NCBI GenBank assembly: GCA_002686465.1
Contig: NZCP01000053.1
Coordinates: forward strand, 1 to 10,821
Length of the DNA: 10,821 nucleotides
Source: Candidatus Woesebacteria bacterium
GTDB lineage: Bacteria > Patescibacteriota > Microgenomatia > UBA8517 > UBA10165
Reading direction: 5' to 3'
Numbering within the stretch: the first letter of the stretch is position 1; each line of letters begins with the position of its first letter. The notes under the pieces were generated by a model. The model did not search any database. It was not told the origin of the DNA and saw nothing but the letters and a program-made list of their open reading frames with translations. Below are positions 5,437 through 10,821 of this stretch, in pieces. Both the position numbers and the translations under genes were made by a program.

Positions 5437-7308
5437 TTATGGGGCACATTCCTCAAATTCAGCATCAATGACGTCATCGTCATCGGAGGTTGCTGCCTCA
5501 GGTTCGGCGGCAGATTGTTCGTACATAGCTTTACCCACTTCTTGCACAGCGGCTGTCAGTGTCGCGATTTGGCTAGTTATAGCACCTGGGTCGCCTTCGG
5601 TTGTTAACGTCGCTCTGGCTGCTGTTACGGCGTCCTCAAGGGTGTTTCTGTGCTCTTGGGAAACCTTTTCCCCGTTATCTGCCAAAAGCTTCTCTGATTG
5701 AAAAACCAAACCCTCAAGTTGATTCCTGTTTTCAATGTCAGTTCTCTTTTCTTTGTCGGCGGCTTCGTTGTCCTTAGCTTCTTGAACCAATCTTTCAACC
5801 TCATCTGGCGGCATGGTTCCCGCCCCTGAAATAGTAACGTTTTGTTCTTTGCCGGTCGCCTTGTCTGTCGCCTTGACACTCACAATGCCATTTGCATCAA
5901 TATCAAAAGCCACTTCAATTTGTGGGATACCGCGAGGCGACGGAGGGATACCGTCTAATTTAAAGGTTCCCAAATTTTTGTTATCTTTTGCGAATTCACG
6001 CTCACCTTGTAAGACCTTGATGTCAACTGCCGACTGGTTGTTTTCCGCCGTGGTGAAAATCTGAGACTTCGAGCACGGAATCGTTGTGTTTCTTTCAATG
6101 AGGCGAGTCATAACCCCGCCCATGGTTTCCAACCCAAGAGACAGCGGAGTAACATCCAAAAGAAGTATGTCGTTAACCTCTCCCGTAAAAACCCCCCCTT
6201 GGACGGATGCCCCAATAGCCACAACTTCGTCAGGGTTCACAGATGTGTTGGAGGGTTTTCCAAAAAAACCCTCAATCGCCTTGCGTACTGCTGGAATGCG
6301 TGTTGAACCACCCACCAATAGCACCTCATCAATATCCCCTTTATCTGTGCCGGCATCTTTGAGCGCACTCACTACTGGCTTCATTGTCTTCCCAATGATC
6401 CCATCAATCATCTGCTCAAATTTTGCACGAGTCAGAGTTAGTACAAGATGTTTCGGTCCAGTAGCATCAGCCGTAATAAACGGAAGGTTAATGTCTGTTT
6501 GTTGAGCACTCGATAACTCAATCTTCGCTTTTTCTGCGGCTTCGCGCAGACGTTGCATAACCATTGAGTCGCTGTTTACGTCGATGCCGCTGTCCTTCTT
6601 AAACTCAGATACGATCCAGCCAATAACAACATTATCAATGTCGTCCCCACCAAGATGGGTGTTTCCATTGGTGCTCATCACCTCAACGACCCCGTCGCCG
6701 ATTTCAAGCACGGAAACATCAAAAGTGCCGCCGCCCAAATCGTAAACAATAATCTTCTTATTCTCACCCTTGTCTAAACCGTAGGCTAGGGCCGCGGCAG
6801 TAGGTTCGTTAATAATTCGTTTTACTTCCAAGCCGGCGATTTTGCCGGCGTCGCGGGTGGCCTGCCGTTGGCTGTCGTTAAAATATGCGGGCACAGTGAT
6901 CACAGCCTCGGTGACAACAGTGCCTAGGTATGCTTCGGCCGCAGACTTCAGCTTCATCAAAACTTGAGCACTAATAGCCTGTGGTGCTGTGGGAGTTCCA
7001 TCCACGACAATCTCACACATGCCCTGCGAATTAGCGCGGACTTTGAACGGTGCAGATTCAGCCTCTGGTTTAACCTCCTCATACTTCATCCCGATGAACC
7101 GCTTAGCAGAGTAAACGGTATTTTGTGGGTTAGTAACCGCTTGGCGTTTAGCCGAGTTGCCTACCAGTCTTCCACCTTTTGTGAAAGCCACTACCGAAGG
7201 GGTCGTTCTTGATCCTTCTTCATTTGTGATAACTTTTGGATTACCACTTTCCATAACTGCTACGCACGAATTGCTCGTACCTAAATCTATTCCAATTACT
7301 TTACTCAT
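5437..7308 (-). CDS. dnaK: DnaK (Hsp70) chaperone
   Basis: A full-length 623-residue Hsp70 chaperone that binds exposed hydrophobic peptides under ATP control. The nucleotide-binding domain (about 1-380) has the GIDLGTSNS phosphate-1 loop, the RQATRDAGKIAGL signature (148-160), the VYDLGGGTFDVSV phosphate-2 loop (188-200) and LLVGGSTRIP (330-339). The interdomain linker DILLLDVTPLSLGLETMGG starts at residue 380, and the substrate-binding and lid regions follow. It ends with an acidic tail DDDDVIDAEFEE, the conserved bacterial DnaK C-terminus, plus a short CAP extension. The segment near residues 75-105 carries the insertion typical of DnaK from diderm bacteria. No dnaJ, grpE or hrcA is adjacent. 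It has its own promoter and an AAAGGA binding site nine bases before the ATG. It appears intact and functional, probably using host co-chaperones. Confidence 0.98.
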   Translation of the reverse strand: MSKVIGIDLGTSNSCVAVMESGNPKVITNEEGSRTTPSVVAFTKGGRLVGNSAKRQAVTNPQNTVYSAKRFIGMKYEEVKPEAESAPFKVRANSQGMCEIVVDGTPTAPQAISAQVLMKLKSAAEAYLGTVVTEAVITVPAYFNDSQRQATRDAGKIAGLEVKRIINEPTAAALAYGLDKGENKKIIVYDLGGGTFDVSVLEIGDGVVEVMSTNGNTHLGGDDIDNVVIGWIVSEFKKDSGIDVNSDSMVMQRLREAAEKAKIELSSAQQTDINLPFITADATGPKHLVLTLTRAKFEQMIDGIIGKTMKPVVSALKDAGTDKGDIDEVLLVGGSTRIPAVRKAIEGFFGKPSNTSVNPDEVVAIGASVQGGVFTGEVNDILLLDVTPLSLGLETMGGVMTRLIERNTTIPCSKSQIFTTAENNQSAVDIKVLQGEREFAKDNKNLGTFKLDGIPPSPRGIPQIEVAFDIDANGIVSVKATDKATGKEQNVTISGAGTMPPDEVERLVQEAKDNEAADKEKRTDIENRNQLEGLVFQSEKLLADNGEKVSQEHRNTLEDAVTAARATLTTEGDPGAITSQIATLTAAVQEVGKAMYEQSAAEPEAATSDDDDVIDAEFEECAP

Positions 7309-7351
7309 AATCTATTTCCTTTTGTTACGCGTCTTTTTCTGACACTCATAT

Positions 7352-7379
7352 ACTATAAACACGTTGTCATCTATGTCAA
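7352..7379 (-). promoter_or_regulatory. Sigma70-like promoter of dnaK
   Basis: On the minus strand a perfect -35 TTGACA (7374-7379) is separated by 16 bases from TATAGT (7352-7357). It begins 13 bases beyond the tRNA 3' end and would give a leader of about 37 bases. No CIRCE operator or heat-shock (sigma32-type) consensus is evident, so expression looks constitutive or phage-timed. Confidence 0.72.
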
Positions 7380-7391
7380 ATATTTTTTTAG

Positions 7392-7475
7392 TAGGGATAG
7401 AGGGAGTCGAACCCCCACAACCATCTGGTCGGGAGATTTTAAGTCTCCTGCGTCTACCTGTTCCGCCATATCCCC
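7392..7475 (-). tRNA. tRNA-Leu (anticodon UAA)
   Basis: The 84-base cloverleaf folds completely. The acceptor stem is GGGGATA with TATCCCT, including a G-U closing pair, and the D stem is GCG/CGC. The anticodon stem GGAGA/TCTCC encloses CTTAAAA, giving anticodon UAA. A class II variable arm (CGACC-AGAT-GGTTG) and a T arm with loop TTCGACT complete the fold. The long variable arm and anticodon identify leucine. The discriminator A is followed by CTA, so the 3' CCA is not encoded and must be added. An intrinsic terminator ends exactly at its 5' end. Confidence 0.97.
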
Positions 7476-7510
7476 AAAAAAGGCTATCCGCTAAAGAAGC
7501 GGATAGCCTT
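7476..7510 (-). terminator. Intrinsic terminator after the ParB-domain gene
   Basis: Reading the minus strand, a perfect 13-bp stem AAGGCTATCCGCT/AGCGGATAGCCTT with a five-base loop is followed by a six-T tract (7476-7481, partly paired in the stem). It starts 16 bases after the ParB-domain stop codon. The T tract is immediately followed by the first base of tRNA-Leu. Confidence 0.88.
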
Positions 7511-7525
7511 ATGAAGAACAACCAA

Positions 7526-8557
7526 TTACCAACCCTTCGTGGGGATCGAGTTAGCGTCGAAGTTGCCGGCCTTGTCACATATGACTTCCCAAAACCCCTT
7601 CTCTGCATTCGCCGAAGTGAGCTTTTGTGGCGCGAGAAATACCCTTTCAACAAGGCGAACCCCCTTCTTCAAGAGAGCGGAGTTATTCATCTTATTCAAG
7701 GCTTCGACCGCGGTATCTCGATATTTATCGAGCTTTACGTCGGTCTTCCCAAAGGGGTTTGAGTCCCAAATAACTACCGCGGTCTTCTCGTTTGGCTTAT
7801 CGGTTTTTGCCTTAAAGCTGTTACCCGTCACGTTTGGGAAGATGTGACTAGTTTGCCCCAAAGTATACACGTTCCAGTTTTTCCCTAAAGAATTATTATT
7901 ATCAAAAGTATTTTTTAGCGCAGTCTTAGTATAATTTTTAAACTTTTGGTTTGGAAACCCCCTACAAATTTGTTTTGCGATAGTTGTTAATTCCCCAGAG
8001 GACAAACTATACACTGTTTTTAGGTACCCCTTTAACTCTTTTAAGTATTCCTTCTCGTCATTTTTAAAGAGAGGATTTTTGTGACCCCCTTCAAGTATAC
8101 TTGGAACCCCAGGCATGTTACTGTCCATGAAAGCCTGGGTGATATGAACAATGTCTTCCTTCGTATTTTTTCGCGCCGGCAGATGCTCGTTCGCCTTTGC
8201 TTGATATGTAGCGCGTTCGTTTACGTTCGAAAAAGTGCGCTCGTGGACCTTAACCACCCCAAACTCAGCATTGAAATCATTCTCGGAATACAATTCTTCA
8301 AGTGCCCGGACACGGTGGTTACCATCAATAACCATATATTCCCCATCAGAAATGGATTCAACGGTAATCGGAACTTGTTGTCCTTTCGCGAGAATATCGG
8401 TTTTAAGGGTTTCGATGTGACTATTAATCGTGCCGCATTTGCGCGCCTGGCCTCCGTTGTCTTTGACAAGCACCTTTTCAAGTGGAACATCTCTTGTTTT
8501 TTCTGTTAAGAATTTAGGATTTTTCCTAATACTCTCAAAATATTCTTGTTGGTTCAT
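7526..8557 (-). CDS. ParB/Srx-domain protein (343 aa), partner of a DNA methyltransferase
   Basis: Residues about 24-115 form a ParB/sulfiredoxin-type domain. Visible features are a VPLEKVLVKDNGGQARK opening, the IETLKTDILAKGQQVPITVE segment, and the nucleotide-binding DGNHRVRALEEL motif (D78-G-N-H-R82). In this superfamily the equivalent pocket binds CTP or ATP, and some stand-alone phage members act as nucleases. The remaining 230 residues contain no helix-turn-helix that I recognise, so chromosome partitioning is unlikely. The neighbour upstream is a DNA methyltransferase, a frequent pairing in phages and mobile elements. It has its own strong promoter, a structured leader, AAGGAG eight bases before the ATG, and a strong terminator, so it is a single-gene transcription unit. 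A DNA-modification or nuclease role is inference. Confidence 0.85.
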   Translation of the reverse strand: MNQQEYFESIRKNPKFLTEKTRDVPLEKVLVKDNGGQARKCGTINSHIETLKTDILAKGQQVPITVESISDGEYMVIDGNHRVRALEELYSENDFNAEFGVVKVHERTFSNVNERATYQAKANEHLPARKNTKEDIVHITQAFMDSNMPGVPSILEGGHKNPLFKNDEKEYLKELKGYLKTVYSLSSGELTTIAKQICRGFPNQKFKNYTKTALKNTFDNNNSLGKNWNVYTLGQTSHIFPNVTGNSFKAKTDKPNEKTAVVIWDSNPFGKTDVKLDKYRDTAVEALNKMNNSALLKKGVRLVERVFLAPQKLTSANAEKGFWEVICDKAGNFDANSIPTKGW

Positions 8558-8596
8558 TTTTTATTCTCCTTCGGCTATTCACTGTAGCCTGTTAAG

Positions 8597-8643
8597 CCTG
8601 CTTCTTATTAAAGCAGGAAATCTTTTGATTAACCTTTCAAAAG
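8597..8643 (-). promoter_or_regulatory. Two inverted repeats in the ParB-gene leader
   Basis: Right after the predicted RNA start are two perfect 7-bp inverted repeats: CTTTTGA-N8-TCAAAAG (8622-8643) and CCTGCTT-N7-AAGCAGG (8597-8617). The first sits at the very 5' end of the RNA. They could be operators, stabilising hairpins or a translational control site; neither has a U-tract. Confidence 0.55.
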
Positions 8644-8651
8644 ATAAATAC

Positions 8652-8680
8652 ACTATATCATTTTTTTCTAAAAAAGTCAA
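8652..8680 (-). promoter_or_regulatory. Sigma70-like promoter of the ParB-domain gene
   Basis: On the minus strand TTGACT (8675-8680) and TATAGT (8652-8657) are separated by 17 bases, close to consensus. The -35 box contains the TGA stop of the methyltransferase gene (8677-8679). Confidence 0.78.
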
Positions 8681-9525
8681 GAGAGTTCTTCAACCCACTC
8701 AATACTTTTTTTGTAAAAAGTTTCATCGATTTCGCAACCAATAAAGTCTCTTTTTAATTCCTTAGCTGCTATGGCCGTTGTGCCGGCCCCAAGAAATGGA
8801 TCCAACACCAGGTCTCCCGGATTGGAATGCTTTTTTACCAGCTCTTTGAACAAGAGTAAACTCTTTTGCGTTGGGTGAATCCTATTCTTGCCTGCCTGTG
8901 TCGGGAACTCATAAATTCCGGTATCGTATTCGCTATTGAATGTCGGCTTCCCCCCTTTGACTGCGGTCAGAGCGACCTCTTGTGCGTTTGTCAAGTAGTT
9001 TCTGCTGCTATTGAGTGGTTGTGGATTTGTCTTGTTCCAATCTATCTTTCTAATTTGTTTAAATCCTTTTTTTTCAAGCATTTCTATAAGAAAACTACTT
9101 TTTTTCCAATCAAAAAATATTATCGCGGTCCCCCCTTTTTTGAGAGTTCTATAAAAATGGGAAACAAATAGTTCAAGCTTCTGTAAAGTAAAATTCTTAT
9201 CCCAATCTCCAAAATCTGTTTTTCGCGCATATTTCTTGCCGTAAACACTACCGTACTTCACAAAATTCTTTTTCATTAGAGAAACCTGCTTTTGTGTTCG
9301 ATTCTCCAACTTAGCTGTATTAGCCTTTACCCAAATATTCCAACTATCCTCGTCCCTGGCGTCTAGGGACTCGGGGGAATCCTGTTTCTTGACATGTTCA
9401 ACCCATTTGTTCATTCCGCTTTCGCGGGAAGTAATATAGGGAGGGTCAGTCAGTATGAGATCAACAGTGTTGTCTTCAATTGTCTCCAAATATTCAAGAC
9501 CTTCCTTATTTTCGATTGTGATCAT
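8677..9525 (-). CDS. Beta-class DNA methyltransferase (probably N6-adenine)
   Basis: A 282-residue SAM-dependent amino-methyltransferase. The catalytic motif IV LILTDPPY (residues 23-30) precedes the SAM-binding motif I (LDPFLGAGTTAIAA, 241-254) and FIGCEID (261-267), the motif order of the beta class. The HPTQKS segment (217-222) that usually lies before motif I is also present. The middle region (about 31-110), rich in Lys and aromatic residues, probably contacts DNA. DPPY favours adenine N6, but cytosine N4 cannot be excluded. The start overlaps the membrane coiled-coil gene by 20 bases. No restriction endonuclease is recognisable beside it. It may be an orphan phage methylase protecting against host restriction or work with the ParB-domain protein. 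Confidence 0.94.
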   Translation of the reverse strand: MITIENKEGLEYLETIEDNTVDLILTDPPYITSRESGMNKWVEHVKKQDSPESLDARDEDSWNIWVKANTAKLENRTQKQVSLMKKNFVKYGSVYGKKYARKTDFGDWDKNFTLQKLELFVSHFYRTLKKGGTAIIFFDWKKSSFLIEMLEKKGFKQIRKIDWNKTNPQPLNSSRNYLTNAQEVALTAVKGGKPTFNSEYDTGIYEFPTQAGKNRIHPTQKSLLLFKELVKKHSNPGDLVLDPFLGAGTTAIAAKELKRDFIGCEIDETFYKKSIEWVEELS

Positions 9526-9766
9526 ATGTGTCGTCTTTCTGCAAGATTGTTCGAACGCGATTCAGATCTTTCTGCAAGTTTTTAATTTCAGCCGTTAACA
9601 ACCCCACTTCCTGTATAACTCTTTTCTTATTCTGGGCTTGTATCAAGGCGATTTCAGCGGTTACAGCGTTTGATTCTGTTGTTTTCTTCATAACAATAAA
9701 GCCAACCCCAACAAGGGCCAGCAATAGCACTATCGCGATTGTATCCACAGCTTTTATTAATTTCAT
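9506..9766 (-). CDS. Membrane-anchored coiled-coil protein (86 aa)
   Basis: I place the start at the ATG at 9766, because the upstream in-frame codons run back through the lipoprotein gene and a GGAGG precedes this ATG by 14 bases. The product has a short N-terminus (MKLIKAVD), one membrane span (about residues 9-26, TIAIVLLLALVGVGFIVM), and a long helix (30-78) with heptad-like Leu/Ile spacing ending in a polar tail. A single span plus coiled coil is the layout of inner-membrane spanin subunits and of several phage membrane proteins. It directly follows a lipoprotein gene and lies two genes from a wall peptidase, which makes a lysis role worth considering but unproven. Its 3' end overlaps the methyltransferase gene. 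Confidence 0.75.
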   Translation of the reverse strand: MKLIKAVDTIAIVLLLALVGVGFIVMKKTTESNAVTAEIALIQAQNKKRVIQEVGLLTAEIKNLQKDLNRVRTILQKDDTYDHNRK

Positions 9767-9822
9767 GCTAACTTTTTTTACCTCCGACAACTCGTGCAAA
9801 ATCTTTTTCTCACGATTTAAAT

Positions 9823-10146
9823 TTATTCTTCTAAAAGAGGACAATGTTCTTTCTGCCACTCCAGCCATCCCGGATCTTCTGATTCGGAGCGAGTGCAATC
9901 TTTCTCTCTCAGTAGCCAACAAAAGGAATCCTCCACTCTTTGATGTCCAACCCAGTAACACTCTTCATATCTTCCGCGAACAACATTAGTTCGCTCTCTG
10001 CAAGCGTGGCCGTGTAACTCAGATAAAGGATTGTGACAAACCCACACTCTAGACTTTTTTTGGCGTAGTTCTTCTTGTGAGTAATCGTCCCCACAGCTGG
10101 CCAAGGCCAACAAAAGGGTGACAATTACAAATAATTTATTTTTCAT
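9823..10146 (-). CDS. Cysteine-rich lipoprotein (107 aa)
   Basis: The N-terminus (MKNKLFVIVTLLLALASCGD) is a textbook type II signal peptide with lipobox L-A-S-C and lipidated C18. Gly at +2 is compatible with outer-membrane sorting by the enterobacterial rule. The mature part holds six further cysteines (37, 49, 63, 76, 84, 102), enough for three disulfides, and several Trp residues. This points to a folded, oxidised periplasmic domain. AGGA lies nine bases before the ATG, and the start overlaps the upstream stop as ATGA. No family recognised. As an outer-membrane lipoprotein next to a membrane coiled-coil protein it could be an outer spanin, but those are usually short and Pro-rich; superinfection exclusion or another envelope role is equally possible. 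Confidence 0.85.
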   Translation of the reverse strand: MKNKLFVIVTLLLALASCGDDYSQEELRQKKSRVWVCHNPLSELHGHACRERTNVVRGRYEECYWVGHQRVEDSFCWLLREKDCTRSESEDPGWLEWQKEHCPLLEE

Positions 10147-10328
10147 TCAAATATTTCCTGTGATGCAAAAGCAACTGTATAAAATTTGCTGCGAATCTCT
10201 TCAACAATTGCTTTTGTTAACTCTGTTCTCGCAGCGGTAGACAATAAATTTATTTGTACCGCTGCATAGTTTTCTAGAACTTTCCCCACGATCTTGTGAA
10301 GCTCGTCCTCTTTTTTAAGGGCGGTCAT
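10143..10328 (-). CDS. Small helical hypothetical protein (61 aa)
   Basis: A 61-residue soluble protein whose start overlaps the end of the M15 peptidase gene by 14 bases, with a strong AGGGGGT five bases before the ATG. It is predicted mostly helical: KKEDELHKIVGKVLENYAAV, then TELTKAIVEEIRSKF. It contains no cysteine, signal or span. Its stop overlaps the lipoprotein ATG, so the peptidase, this protein and the lipoprotein form a tightly coupled set. Function unknown. Confidence 0.75.
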   Translation of the reverse strand: MTALKKEDELHKIVGKVLENYAAVQINLLSTAARTELTKAIVEEIRSKFYTVAFASQEIFE

Positions 10329-10722
10329 CCTTCACCCCCTTTCCTTTCCAGCGTGCGTTGCGGCCGCGGACATCGTAGTGAGTGAAAGTCTTATACAGGC
10401 CGATGCCGCCCTTCATCATTTTTCCCTCTTTAATCAATTGCTCGATTACCTCCTTAACCTTCGCCGGAGAGACTCCAGCAATGACAATGTCAGCGGCTGC
10501 TGCAGTCAAATGCTGACTTCGTCTAGCTCCGCCAATTTTAGTGTTATAGGATTTGGACCTATATCCACTTATTACACGTACCGGCACTGCAAGGTATCCT
10601 CGTAAAATTTGTAGGTTTTTGGCTAGGAGTCGAACGTTTTCTAGATAGCTTGCAGGGACCGAAGCACCGTCCCTGCAAGCAAATTCGCTTAAGCTAAAAT
10701 TTTCAGTTAATTTTATATTCAT
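10315..10722 (-). CDS. Peptidase M15-family (M15_3) peptidoglycan peptidase
   Basis: A 135-residue zinc peptidase of the small M15_3 type, which trims or cuts peptide stems in peptidoglycan. The opening KLTENFSLSEFACRDG is the usual N-terminus of this family. The core VRVISGYRSKSYNTKIGGA precedes the metal-binding SQHL (H71) and AAADI (D78). The last ligand lies in FTHYDVRG (H115, with D117). All key residues are present and length is normal. There is no signal peptide, consistent with a phage endolysin or virion-associated enzyme. It starts 16 bases after the FKBP gene without a clear ribosome binding site. It ends in a basic KGKGVKDD tail that overlaps the next gene. Confidence 0.93.
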   Translation of the reverse strand: MNIKLTENFSLSEFACRDGASVPASYLENVRLLAKNLQILRGYLAVPVRVISGYRSKSYNTKIGGARRSQHLTAAAADIVIAGVSPAKVKEVIEQLIKEGKMMKGGIGLYKTFTHYDVRGRNARWKGKGVKDDRP

Positions 10723-10738
10723 AGCGATAACAAAAAGG

Positions 10739-10821
10739 TTATGTGTTGTCTACGTCCCCAATGTCAACCAGTTCAATCTGAAAATTGAGTTCATGGCCGG
10801 CCATTGGATGATTAAAATCCA
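10739..10821 (-). CDS. FKBP-type peptidyl-prolyl isomerase, C-terminus only
   Basis: Only the last 27 codons are in the window; the rest lies beyond the right edge. The visible end contains DFNHPMAGHELNFQIEL, the hallmark of SlyD/FKBP-type prolyl isomerases (consensus D-x-N-H-P-L-A-G-x-x-L-x-F), followed by VDIGDVDNT and a stop. These enzymes speed cis-trans isomerisation at proline and often act as chaperones. The typical metal-binding His/Cys-rich tail of E. coli SlyD is absent, so it is more like the short SlyD-type proteins. It lies directly upstream of the M15 peptidase in the same direction. Confidence 0.9.
   Translation of the reverse strand, partial: DFNHPMAGHELNFQIELVDIGDVDNT

Noticed and set aside
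5378..7342. Several plus-strand frames antisense to dnaK, the longest 139 residues
   Set aside because: They are shadows of a highly conserved gene; no binding sites or plausible products.
7309..7391. Heat-shock type control of dnaK (CIRCE operator)
   Set aside because: No TTAGCACTC-N9-GAGTGCTAA dyad or partial match is present; only a sigma70-like promoter is seen.
7392..7475. tRNA-Leu as a phage integration site
   Set aside because: No integrase gene and no second copy of the tRNA end are visible in the window.
7312..7762. Frames across the tRNA-Leu region on both strands
   Set aside because: They run through the tRNA, the terminator and the ParB-domain gene and have no protein-like features.
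8081..8509. 142-residue plus-strand frame opposite the ParB-domain gene
   Set aside because: The minus strand has a clear ParB domain, promoter, binding site and terminator; this frame has none of these.
8597..8643. Leader inverted repeats as a terminator of the methyltransferase gene
   Set aside because: They lie downstream of a strong promoter and neither stem is followed by a U-tract.
9506..9961. 151-residue version of the membrane coiled-coil protein
   Set aside because: The first 65 residues overlap the lipoprotein gene in another frame; the ATG at 9766 gives a coherent membrane protein.
1..10821. CRISPR arrays, insertion sequences, long direct repeats
   Set aside because: No regularly spaced repeats, transposase or terminal inverted repeats were found on reading both strands.

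Overview
The window reads as a stretch of a large tailed-phage genome, or phage-derived accessory DNA, whose host is probably a diderm bacterium. All 23 genes I can support, plus one tRNA, lie on the minus strand, packed head to tail with ATGA-type overlaps or gaps of a few bases. Many encode unrecognised proteins of 48-100 residues. Two peptidoglycan hydrolases lack signal peptides, as phage endolysins usually do. The lipobox protein and the diderm-type insert in DnaK point to a Gram-negative-like host. No capsid, tail, terminase or polymerase gene is visible, so the phage assignment is an inference; a bacterial chromosome with an integrated element remains possible.

Layout in transcription order, right to left. 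(1) 10821-8677: the C-terminus of an FKBP-type prolyl isomerase, an M15-type peptidase, a 61-residue protein, a cysteine-rich lipoprotein, a membrane-anchored coiled-coil protein and a beta-class DNA methyltransferase. (2) 8680-7476: a strong sigma70-like promoter, a leader with two perfect inverted repeats, a ParB-domain protein and an intrinsic terminator. (3) 7475-7392: tRNA-Leu(UAA), directly abutting the terminator U-tract. (4) 7379-5437: a promoter and an intact dnaK with no dnaJ or grpE beside it. (5) 5431-4379: a promoter, a hemolysin III/PAQR-family membrane protein and two small proteins. (6) 4364-2226: an A-type Fe-S carrier, a GH25 lysozyme with a peptidoglycan-binding domain, a MazG-like NTP pyrophosphohydrolase that probably starts at CTG, and a secreted protein. 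(7) 2213-1: a run of tiny genes, several looking like small SH3-type beta-barrels, and a longer protein cut by the left edge.

The genes suggest a toolkit for keeping an infected cell productive: protein folding (DnaK, FKBP), Fe-S delivery, nucleotide-pool cleaning, a leucine tRNA and DNA methylation. Wall hydrolases and envelope proteins are interleaved. Four TTGAC-type or related promoters suggest transcription by a host-like sigma70 polymerase. Two further starts share a GGGTATAWTTA motif placed so that transcripts would begin at or next to the ATG. I see no CRISPR array, insertion sequence, long repeat or origin. No gene-free stretch exceeds about 220 bases, and the longest (7309-7525) is filled by the terminator, tRNA and dnaK promoter.
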